From Arenicellaceae bacterium (GTDB lineage Bacteria > Pseudomonadota > Gammaproteobacteria > Arenicellales > Arenicellaceae): a stretch of DNA of 64,000 nt. Position numbers and translations under genes: made by a program. The notes beneath the pieces are model-generated. The model was not told where the DNA came from and did not search any database. It worked only from the letters and a program-made list of their open reading frames with translations. The DNA lies in assembly GCA_029246505.1 (NCBI GenBank), contig JAQWNC010000012.1, positions 57,836 to 121,835 of the forward strand. Direction: 5' to 3'. Shown here piece after piece: positions 39,043-46,573 of the stretch (position 1 is the stretch's first letter; every line of letters begins with the position of its first letter).

Positions 39043-39216
39043 ATGTATAAATCTTTGATTATTATAATTTTAGCATTTTGTTTGAATGCGTGTGTTGGCC
39101 TGCTGATATCAACTGCCACGGATGCCGCTATCGCGGTTGCCAAGATACCATTTAAAGTTGGTGGGGCGGTTGTCGATGTTGTCACGGGTGATGACGACGA
39201 AAAATCAGACGATTAA
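39043..39216 (+). CDS. Small lipoprotein (57 residues)
   Basis: MYKSLIIIILAFCLNAC is a lipoprotein signal with lipobox LNAC (Cys17); the mature part is about 40 residues, hydrophobic and Val/Ala-rich (VGGAVVDVVTG), ending in DDDEKSDD. It resembles the small lipoproteins grouped by NCBI as NF038104, an assignment from memory. Its 3' end overlaps the start of the broken hydrolase gene by 26 bp in another frame. Confidence 0.7.
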   Translation: MYKSLIIIILAFCLNACVGLLISTATDAAIAVAKIPFKVGGAVVDVVTGDDDEKSDD

Positions 39217-39938
39217 ACGGTTTCGCAAGCTTGTACCCCTAGTTTTACTAGGGCGGGTGAATATGGCGCACGCAGACTGCGTGGTTTTATTTTATGGCTG
39301 TTAAGAAGTGCGTGATCAATGTCTTCGATGGTAGATGCTTTAGTTGAGGCAGATTATCGGGTTGCGAATATTAGCTATCCTTCTAGGCTGCAGCAGATAG
39401 AATAACTTGCTAGCCCAGCCGTCGAACAAGGCCTTACTGAATGTCAGTTAACCGCTGGGGAACAAATTCATTTCGTTACTGACTCGCTGGGCAGAATTGT
39501 ATTGCGATACTATCTTTCTCACACCCAACAGGCGAAGGTGGGCGACAACCTTAGGTATGCAGTTATGTTAGGTCCAGAAAATATGGGAAGTGAAATGGTA
39601 GATGCGTTAAAAGTTTTCCCTGGCTACTCTTGGCTTAATGGTCCCGCGGATTACCAACTTGGTACGGACTATGAAAATTTGCCGTTACGGTTACTAGCGG
39701 TTGATTTTTCGCTTGGTATAATTGCCGGTAGTCGCAGCATTGATCCAATTGGTTCGTACTTTTACCCAACCCTGATGATGAAAAAGTATCCGTTGCCAGC
39801 ACATACGTAGACGGCATGCAAGAGCACATCGTAATGCCAGTGACGCATGCATTTATGATGAATAGTGAGTAGATATAAAGGCAGGTCACATACTTTTTGA
39901 ACAATGGTGCCTTTGATCAATCCATGGAAGACCGGTGA
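39191..39938 (+). pseudogene. Decayed exported lipase-like alpha/beta-hydrolase
   Basis: Begins with a signal-like segment and ADCVVLFYG (homologues: CVVLLHG), shifts frame near 39298, continues SSMVDALVEADYRVANISYP, meets a TAA at 39403, then reads IHFVTDSLGRIVLRYYL where the family has the nucleophile elbow HSMGG; the Gly-x-Ser-x-Gly is lost. LGPENMGSEMVDAL and PLRLLAVDFSLGIIAGSRSI follow. A second frameshift near 39780 leads to [17 protein letters not shown] and FLNNGAF at the end. At least two frameshifts and two or more stops. Confidence 0.85.
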
Positions 39939-40041
39939 ATTTGTTTTAGTACGTTATAATTAGGCTTGGAAAAAACTGCAATTCGGGGGTATTTTTGGCA
40001 TTGACGCTTTACTAGGGTTTCGCTATGGTTCGCGCCAATAT

Positions 40042-40118
40042 GGCTATGTAGCTCAGCTGGTTAGAGCACAGCATTCATAATGCTGGGGTCGGTGGTTCAA
40101 GTCCACCCATAGCCACCA
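40042..40118 (+). tRNA. tRNA-Met (anticodon CAT)
   Basis: 77 nt including CCA. Acceptor GGCTATG pairs with CATAGCC; anticodon loop TTCATAA; T-loop GTTCAAGTC. The fully paired acceptor marks an elongator Met (or an Ile2 tRNA if modified), not initiator tRNA. A truncated integrase starts 88 bp downstream, as expected for an integration site at the tRNA 3' end. Confidence 0.93.
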
Positions 40119-40206
40119 ATAACCGCAAAAAAACACATATAAAATCAACAACTTATTTTTCGATAAGTTTTGAAAATCCCCAAGTCTGTTACATTGGTCG
40201 TATACA

Positions 40207-40844
40207 ATGAGCAGCAAGTCACCGTCTTATATCACTAAGACAAAGCACGGAATCTACTATTTTCAGCTACGTGTTAGCTGTTCTTTAGCAACAAAGCTCG
40301 GTATTCAATCCCAAATTTATCGTAAGTCGTTACGTACTAAAGATAAAAAGCTTGCTTTGGTTTCCGCAAGGCGTTTATGGTTAGCGATTTACAACTTTTC
40401 AATTTTGGGTACCCCTTTGCCAGATTCAAAAAATAACAACTTTGATGCGGATGACTATGAGCAATTGATGCAGAAAGACGTTGAGCGAAGTAGGCTTATT
40501 AAAACTGCAATCAAGTATCTCGATATGTATGAATCAATTCCTGATTGGGATGAAGATACAAGGCAGCAAGCTATTGAATATAGGACTCAAGAGGATGAGT
40601 ATGCGATTAAGTACTGTTCGGACAATAATATTGATCTTGATGATTATCGTTATACAAAACCAAACGATAACATGCCACAAAGCCAAAAAATGGTTCATCA
40701 ATCGCCTCTAAAAGCTGAACAGTTGGTTGTGTTGCTTGATATGTTCATTGCTGACTTAGAAGTTAGCGGAAAGTCTAAAACAACACTTAAGACATATCGT
40801 GGACAAATCAATAAATTTGTTGGTTTATTTACGAAGCCTTCAGA
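40207..40844 (+). pseudogene. Tyrosine integrase, N-terminal part, cut by IS3
   Basis: About 212 native codons: an N-terminal KHGIYYFQLRVS arm of the kind seen in tRNA-targeting tyrosine recombinases, then a charged linker, then a SAM-like core-binding domain (LLDMFIADLEVSGKSKTTLK). The catalytic domain with Arg, His-x-x-Arg and Tyr is missing because the IS begins at 40845; the frame then runs a few codons into the IS and stops. Not able to recombine DNA alone. Confidence 0.85.
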
Positions 40845-40908
40845 TGTACTAGGTTGATGGAATTGCACAGATTGATAAGAGATACTTTAATCACTTATCG
40901 AGGTTCAA

Positions 40909-41202
40909 ATGACATCAACAAAACGCAAGAACAAAACATATACCAAGCAATTTAAAGAAGAAACAGTGGCTTTGGTGACAGAGCAAGGCTACACGGTCAT
41001 CGACGCGGCTGAAGCGGTGGGCGTTAGAGCTAACCAAATTTATAATTGGAAGCAACGTATTGAAGATGAATCTTCTGGTGCTAGGCTAACAGGCGAAGAT
41101 AGAGAAGAATTGCTTCGATTGCGAAAAGAAGTCAAAAAACTCCGAATCGAGAAAGAAATATTAAAAAAGGCGAGCGCCTACTTTGCCAAGGAAATGAAGT
41201 GA
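40909..41202 (+). CDS. IS3-family transposase OrfA
   Basis: 97 residues with an N-terminal helix-turn-helix (FKEETVALVTEQGYTVIDAA ... GVRANQIYNWKQRI) that binds the IS ends, and a leucine-zipper-like C-terminus (LLRLRKEVKKLRIEKEILKK). The slippery run near the 3' end allows part of the ribosomes to continue into orfB. Confidence 0.93.
   Translation: MTSTKRKNKTYTKQFKEETVALVTEQGYTVIDAAEAVGVRANQIYNWKQRIEDESSGARLTGEDREELLRLRKEVKKLRIEKEILKKASAYFAKEMK
41163..41169 (+). promoter_or_regulatory. Programmed -1 frameshift heptamer A AAA AAG
   Basis: The orfA frame reads TTA AAA AAG, giving the canonical slippery heptamer. The -1 frame from here is open into orfB with no stop, so slippage gives the OrfAB fusion transposase. 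Confidence 0.85.
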
Positions 41203-42065
41203 AATTCAAAGCCATAACAGAGTGGGCGGAACTTTATTCAATCGTTGATTGTTGCCGTGTTCTTCGCGTGAGCCCAGGCTCTTATTATCATTGGAGGCGC
41301 AAGCCAATGAAGATAATCAGTGAAGATGAGTTACTACTTTATAGAGAAGCAAAGCGTTTGTTCAATCAAACGCGTAGCGGTATTGGATACGTCAAGCTAT
41401 GCCGAGCGTTGAACCGCTCAGGGTTTACGATTGGTGAAACGAAAACACGATCAATTATGAGAAAGTTAGGTTTAATTTGCACTCAACGGTTGAGTTATAA
41501 ATCAACGACTAACAGTAATCATAAGCGGGGAATCAGCGAGAATATTCTTAATCAACAGTTTAATCCCGAGGCCGAGAACCAAGTATGGAGCACTGACATT
41601 ACTTATCTTAAAACTCGTCAAGGTTGGGTTTACCTCGCTATTGTAATGGATTTATATTCACGAAAAATCGTAGGTTGGTCGATGAATAAGCGCATGACAT
41701 CGGGCTTAATTCTTCGAGCGTTACAGCAGGCCCACACCTTGCGTAACCCGCCTAAAGGGCTATTACATCATAGTGATAGGGGCTCGCAGTATGCGAGCCA
41801 TGCCTATCGAAAACAACTCAATGACTACGGAATGATTAGCTCTATGAGTGGTAAAGGTAACTGCTATGACAATGCTGTGGTTGAACGCTTCTTTGGTAGT
41901 TTGAAATATGAATGGCTAACGAATGTCATCCACTTAACACGTGAAGGTATTATTAACGACGTTAACAATTATATCCGTTATTATAATGGAACTAGATTGC
42001 ACTCAACCTTGGGCTACAAAACTCCAAATGAGTACGAAAACTCTCTTATTAATGTGTGTAATTAA
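41199..42065 (+). CDS. IS3-family transposase OrfB (DDE domain)
   Basis: 288 residues. rve-type DDE integrase core: first Asp in VWSTDITYLKTRQGW, second in LLHHSDRGSQYAS, Glu in NAVVERFFGSLKYE. The GTG at 41199 overlaps the orfA stop by four bases, but the active protein is probably the OrfAB fusion made by -1 frameshifting at 41163. All catalytic residues are intact, so the element may be mobile. Confidence 0.93.
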   Translation: MKFKAITEWAELYSIVDCCRVLRVSPGSYYHWRRKPMKIISEDELLLYREAKRLFNQTRSGIGYVKLCRALNRSGFTIGETKTRSIMRKLGLICTQRLSYKSTTNSNHKRGISENILNQQFNPEAENQVWSTDITYLKTRQGWVYLAIVMDLYSRKIVGWSMNKRMTSGLILRALQQAHTLRNPPKGLLHHSDRGSQYASHAYRKQLNDYGMISSMSGKGNCYDNAVVERFFGSLKYEWLTNVIHLTREGIINDVNNYIRYYNGTRLHSTLGYKTPNEYENSLINVCN

Positions 42066-42079
42066 ACCAACCTAGTACA

Positions 42080-42195
42080 CTCGTTCTCATCACGGTGTGT
42101 ATTATTTTCAAATTCGAGTCGAAAAAGTTCTCAAGATTCGACTTGGAATAAAAAGTAAACTCTACGGAAGATCACTCAAGACCAAAGATCGATAA
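42080..42195 (+). pseudogene. Second integrase N-terminal fragment, right of the IS
   Basis: Reading from the IS edge: SHHGVYYFQIRVEKVLKIRL then GIKSKLYGRSLKTKDR and a stop. It is clearly related to, but not identical with, the first integrase arm (KHGIYYFQLRVS ... GIQSQIYRKSLRTKDK). It is thus a piece of another integrase gene, not the displaced rest of the first one. Confidence 0.75.
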
Positions 42196-42283
42196 TGTTA
42201 CATCCATTATTGGAATTTCAAGAACACATCGCTTAGGTTAAAGAGAAATTAGTTTTGGGTTCAGACTAAATAAGGAGAGGGAG

Positions 42284-43699
42284 ATGACGTTTGTTTTTTA
42301 CGATCTTGAAACTACAGGGCTAGACGATCCTTTTGATCAAATAATACAATTCGCTGCTATTGTCACAGATGATTCGCTTGAAGTTTTAGATAAAGTTGAT
42401 TATCGGTGTCGACTATCACCTCATGTTCTTCCGAACCCGATCGCTCTTGCTGTTACAGGGGTGTCACCGTCAATCCTCACTGATAAATCACTTCCCAGTC
42501 AGTTTGAATTTGCTCAAAAAATCAGGGAGTACATCGGTCAATGGAGCCCAGCGACATGGGTTGGGTACAACTCTCTGGGCTTTGATGAAAATTACCTTAG
42601 ACAGTTGTTTTATCAGATGTTACAACCAAATATTTACGAAACTCAGTTTAACAATAACAATAGATTTGATGTCATGCTCTTGGTTCAAGCATGTAGAGCA
42701 CGAAAACCAGAAGTACTAAGTTGGACGAAAAATGAAAAAGGAAAAATTAGTTTTAAGTTGGAGATATTGGCTCCAACAAACGGATATACCGAGCATGATG
42801 CTCATGATGCTTTAGGAGATGTTGCAGCAACGATACATTTAGCTAAATTAATTGCTAAAGGAGCACCTGATCTTTGGGAGTTGGCATTGGCAAACCGACA
42901 CAAACAGGACGTGATTGATCGTATATCCAAGTTTGAGCCAATCGACTTAGTATCTAGTTATTACGGGCGGTTACAAAAGCACACGTTATGCTTTTGTTGT
43001 TTGGACGGTAACTACGCAGCTTTTCTTAACATATTGGATCAAGACCCAGCCCTAATAATTGATTCTTCAGAAGAAGACCTCAAAGACATCGTAAAGAACC
43101 CTAAAGTTATAAAGATGGTTGCCATCAATAAAGTACCTAATCTATTTCCTAGTACAGAAGATGATGTTGAGCTATCTAGAAGGGCTGACGTAATAAAGGA
43201 TAATCCGGACTTCCAATCTCGATTGTTAGGGGTAGTTAAAAAAAGATTTGATGAAAGAGAGGCCGACGAAGATCTGGAAGTCGAAGAAATGATTCATGAG
43301 GGATTTTATACGGATTCAGATAAGCGGCTGTTGAATCAATTTCAAATAGCTAACTGGTCAGAGCGACAGAAGATATTGAGCAATATATCGGATTTAAGGT
43401 TAAAACGATTAGGTCGTCGACTAGTAACCTTTCAAAGTAATTTGAAACCGAGCGATCAGGAAGAGGCCGTTGCTGCTAATTATCTGAAAACTAAATGGTC
43501 TAGCGAGGACACTAAGTGGGCAACTTTTTCAAGTGTTGAAAATGACCTGTCGAAAGTACGGAGTAAAGAGATGCTCCCCGAAGAAAAAATCAAAGAGCTA
43601 GAGTGTTTTTATGCAAATATTCGATCTATGGTGGAGCAGGGTAAGGTTCCGAGACACGGAGTTGACGTTCCTACGTGTGAATTTTCTATCCTAGAGTAA
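42284..43699 (+). CDS. Exodeoxyribonuclease I (SbcB)-like DEDDh exonuclease
   Basis: 471 residues, close to E. coli ExoI (475). Exonuclease motifs: FYDLETTGLD (Asp, Glu), VGYNSLGFDENYL (Asp), and HDAHDALGDVAATIHLAKL (catalytic His and Asp). The middle FRLE-like FKLEILAPTNGYTEHDAHD matches the ExoI arrangement rather than DnaQ. ExoI degrades single-stranded DNA 3'-5'. Low GC and position beside integrase remnants and an IS suggest it came with the island; whether the genome has its own sbcB cannot be seen. An AGGAGAGGGAG-type ribosome site precedes the ATG. Confidence 0.88.
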   Translation: MTFVFYDLETTGLDDPFDQIIQFAAIVTDDSLEVLDKVDYRCRLSPHVLPNPIALAVTGVSPSILTDKSLPSQFEFAQKIREYIGQWSPATWVGYNSLGFDENYLRQLFYQMLQPNIYETQFNNNNRFDVMLLVQACRARKPEVLSWTKNEKGKISFKLEILAPTNGYTEHDAHDALGDVAATIHLAKLIAKGAPDLWELALANRHKQDVIDRISKFEPIDLVSSYYGRLQKHTLCFCCLDGNYAAFLNILDQDPALIIDSSEEDLKDIVKNPKVIKMVAINKVPNLFPSTEDDVELSRRADVIKDNPDFQSRLLGVVKKRFDEREADEDLEVEEMIHEGFYTDSDKRLLNQFQIANWSERQKILSNISDLRLKRLGRRLVTFQSNLKPSDQEEAVAANYLKTKWSSEDTKWATFSSVENDLSKVRSKEMLPEEKIKELECFYANIRSMVEQGKVPRHGVDVPTCEFSILE

Positions 43700-43753
43700 A
43701 ATTTGGTACCGATGAAATAGTAGCTATCGAACTACACCATGTGTTGTTTTTCT

Positions 43754-43769
43754 TCACCCGTTAGGGTGA
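43754..43769. terminator. Hairpin after the ExoI-like gene, weak terminator candidate
   Basis: TCACCC, loop GTTA, GGGTGA, 55 bp after the ExoI stop. Only scattered T follows (TATTTGAAATTTTG), so strength is doubtful. Confidence 0.3.
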
Positions 43770-43979
43770 TATTTGAAATTTTGAATATCGGTCAATTACT
43801 CAACCTAGTTGTTCGTAATATCAAAGTTTAAACTGCAGATGATGTGCCCATCAGCTTGAAAGTATGCCTAGACTTTGTGGATGACTATTGACTGTGAGTC
43901 AGCTGTACGCCAGTTAACGTGGTTTCTATCCACGATGATAATTACTCAAATGTGTCTAAGTATAGGAGTGCCTACGGTT

Positions 43980-44174
43980 TCAATTTTCCATTCTATCATT
44001 CTCTTCTACCTCGACAGGGGCATAGGCATGCGGATTGCGCCATTGAAAGTCCAATACTGCCGCTTCAAACCCGATAATCGTGGTGCGGTCAATGTTGATA
44101 TAGCTGTGATGCGGAAAGCTGGGCTCTACAATGGCGAATAAGGTCAGCAGTGCGGTCGTTAATCGTATTTTCAT
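43980..44174 (-). pseudogene. Truncated DUF6152-type exported protein
   Basis: 64 residues. Signal peptide MKIRLTTALLTLFAIVEPSF, then PHHSYINIDRTTIIGFEAAV and FQWRNPHAYAPVEVEE, the characteristic HHS...WxNPH beginning of the DUF6152 family. Family members are usually about 110-140 residues, so the C-terminal half is lost. Function of the family is unknown. Confidence 0.6.
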
Positions 44175-44300
44175 TGAAATCTCAGCTACTAGGGTCTTTA
44201 TCCCAAAACGTATCTAATGTGGCGCCTTAGCTACTATGGTTAGTTGTTCGGAGCGACGGCCTAGCCGCGATAGACCGTCGAAGACTATGAATTTCGATTC

Positions 44301-45896
44301 CTATCGTACCACCGCGAGCGACTCGACCGTCAGTATGTCCTCGAACAAGACTTCGCCATCGACGTGATGATGGCGCATCGCCATTGTTGGCACGCCGTCG
44401 ACACGATCTACGGTGACCGACAGGAAACCGCCAATGATGTTGAGATAGCGGTGTTCGGGACGAACATCATCGTTGCTCGACCAACCAGCCGTGTGTGTGT
44501 CGCTGGCGGGTCCGGTGCCGTATTCGCGCACGCCCGTGTCGTCATGCTCGGAAACATACTGCCAGTGACGATCGCCACAGATCACAATCATATTTTCTTG
44601 CATCGCCATAAATTCGCGCAGTTCGTCACCCTCATACGACCATATGGGATTCGCGTGGCTATCGTATTTGTCATCATTATCCGGGCCGACTACGGGCGTC
44701 GGGCTGATCAAAATACGAAACGTCGCATCAGAGGCCTCGACCGTTTCTTTAAACCACGCCATCTGTTCTTCGCCCCAAATCGACTTGTCTGGACCGTCAG
44801 GGTCCATATTTGCGTCGCGATAGTCCCGGCCTTCAACCAGCCAGATCTGTACATCCTGCCCCCAGCGGAATGTTCGGTAGGTCAGGTCCTCCATCGGTAC
44901 TTGTTCCTTAAATATCTCGATCCCATCCTGGTAGGTCAAGTCACCCATATAAGTACTTGCCTGAGTCGGCCAGGTATCATCCTGCCAAACATCGTGATCG
45001 TCCTTCATGAAATAAGTCGGGATGTTCCGGTGAAAGTCTAAATTCGTCTCCAGACCGAACATGCGCGCCCAACCCCATCGTGCGAGATCAACGTTCTTCG
45101 CATACGCGTCGTAGTAGATGATATCACCGGTGTGAACGAAAAAATCGACACCCATATCCATCATGGCTCTATGAATCTGAAAGCCGCCACCGGGTAAGTC
45201 TTGATCCTCGTAGTCGGTTCCGGTCACCGAGCTGAATACAACCCGGGTCGGTTGGTCGGGGTCCGGCGCCGTACCGAATTGACCCTCTGTCGAGGAACTC
45301 ACGACGGTGCTGCCAGTGGCGCGTCCTTCGACACGCAATACATAGTCTGTCGCGGAAGCAAGCCCGGTCAATTTGAATTGACCGGTGAAGTCTCTGTCCG
45401 GATCCACCGGGGCCCAGTCAGTTGACGCCCAGGTATTTTCATCGACTTTCCGGTAAACGACACGCGTCTCGCCCGGCGCACCTATCGCAGCGCTCCTGAT
45501 CGTCTCGATCGACGACCCTTCCGGATAAATAACGACCGGAACCCAGTCATGTGGATGGAACCGCCCTGGAATATCCTCCTGCAGCTCTTCTTCACCTGGT
45601 GCTTGATAGAGAATCTCGGGCACCGGCGCGTCAGTACTAATGGGTTCGGCAAGATGCGTCAGCCGCGTCCAGATAATCGCTTCGCTCGGCGTAATTTCGC
45701 CGATCTTTACGCCTGTTGCCTGAAACGGGGCTGTGGGCGCAGTATCGGGCATGGCCTCCGGGGCGGCTTGAACCAACGCTGGAGCCGAGGCATCTGCGGC
45801 TGGCGCATCAGGAGCCGACTGACCACAGCCCGCAAGTATTAGAAAGAAAGACAGGCAAACCGTGCTGCCGATATAGTCACGCTTAATTATTGTCAT
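44301..45896 (-). CDS. PhoD-like alkaline phosphatase/phosphodiesterase lipoprotein
   Basis: 531 residues. Lipobox LAGC (Cys24), then an Ala/Pro-rich linker, an N-terminal Ig-like PhoD domain, and the calcineurin-like metal-dependent core: HTGDIIYYDAYAKN, MKDDHDVWQDDTWP, ISPTPVVGPDNDDKYDSHAN and VICGDRHWQY. It hydrolyses phosphate mono- or diesters outside the cytoplasm, using Fe/Ca in characterised PhoD. GC is clearly higher (about 55% in sampled lines) than in the integrase/ExoI segment, so it has a different history. No Pho box recognised upstream. Confidence 0.9.
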   Translation of the reverse strand: MTIIKRDYIGSTVCLSFFLILAGCGQSAPDAPAADASAPALVQAAPEAMPDTAPTAPFQATGVKIGEITPSEAIIWTRLTHLAEPISTDAPVPEILYQAPGEEELQEDIPGRFHPHDWVPVVIYPEGSSIETIRSAAIGAPGETRVVYRKVDENTWASTDWAPVDPDRDFTGQFKLTGLASATDYVLRVEGRATGSTVVSSSTEGQFGTAPDPDQPTRVVFSSVTGTDYEDQDLPGGGFQIHRAMMDMGVDFFVHTGDIIYYDAYAKNVDLARWGWARMFGLETNLDFHRNIPTYFMKDDHDVWQDDTWPTQASTYMGDLTYQDGIEIFKEQVPMEDLTYRTFRWGQDVQIWLVEGRDYRDANMDPDGPDKSIWGEEQMAWFKETVEASDATFRILISPTPVVGPDNDDKYDSHANPIWSYEGDELREFMAMQENMIVICGDRHWQYVSEHDDTGVREYGTGPASDTHTAGWSSNDDVRPEHRYLNIIGGFLSVTVDRVDGVPTMAMRHHHVDGEVLFEDILTVESLAVVR

Positions 45897-46573
45897 TTTT
45901 GTCTACCTTTTTAAAAATCACGATGAAGTATAAAGCATATGGTCCATTAATCGAACGACGGCTAATTGCTGCCCTGAGCAAACATCTGGGATTTTACGCT
46001 CAATGCCCCTCGGATCAATCTAACTCACGATTTCTACTGAGCCAGCCACCTTCAATGATTATTGATTGGGATCAGGGTGGTAAAGAATAAAAAGATCATC
46101 TATCAATAAGTTCAATCCTAAACTTTGTATAGTTTTGTGAATAGGCCGATTATCCGGTCGACTTGTTTTTCAGTTTCGGCATCACTTGGGCTCTTCTCTG
46201 CATCGAATAGCCGCGCGTAGATATAGGTATATATCCTGTTCTAGAAAGTGCTAACGGCTGGGTCAGGATGGTCAAAGGTTAATCCGTCTGAAGGCGCATT
46301 TTTATCCAGGTAATCAGCTATTTAAATAAATTTCGGGTAGGCCGACAAAATGATCAGAGTGCAAATAGGTTGGATGTTAAAACGCTGCTCACCATTCATG
46401 GCGGTGCTGTTTCAGCCAACGAAATTAAGGCCTATTTGCAACCGATTTGGCATGTCAATAGATTGTGCAATACCGCTAGACTGTAAGGTGGGTTTCTGGG
46501 ATCGCATTAATCGGTTGAGGTACGGCGCTTTCTACCGCCCCCGCACAACTTTGAGAGAGTACTTGCGCAAAAG
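45897..46573. other. 677-bp region without an intact gene
   Basis: No gene recognised. It contains one probable decayed coding tail on the minus strand (46118-46318, listed separately). Short plus-strand frames here look random. Confidence 0.6.
46118..46318 (-). pseudogene. Possible decayed coding tail, family unknown
   Basis: One minus-strand frame reads ADYLDKNAPSDGLTFDHPDP, then AVSTF and one stop, then IYTYIYARLFDAEKSPSDAE and RIIGLFTKLYKV before a final TAG. The composition looks protein-like across the stop, but I cannot name the family. Confidence 0.35.

Larger units (their letters stand above)
40845..42079. mobile_element. IS3-family insertion sequence, 1235 bp
   Basis: Ends are imperfect inverted repeats of about 20 bp (17 of 20 matching) beginning TGTACTAGGTTG at 40845 and ending CAACCTAGTACA at 42079, with the TG...CA tips of the family. 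It encodes overlapping orfA and orfB with a frameshift site. Flanks (AGA on the left, CTC on the right) show no target duplication, which suggests a rearrangement after insertion. Confidence 0.92.

Noticed and set aside
40838..42085. Target-site duplication around the IS3 element
   Set aside because: Left flank TTCAGA and right flank CTCGTT share no 3-4 bp direct repeat.
44364..45041. Long plus-strand open frame of 225 codons
   Set aside because: Antisense to the PhoD core; its codons follow from the high-GC PhoD reading frame and it has no recognisable motif.
40080..46573. A second copy of the tRNA-Met 3' end as the right attachment site
   Set aside because: I looked for the T-arm and acceptor sequence downstream and found no convincing repeat by eye.
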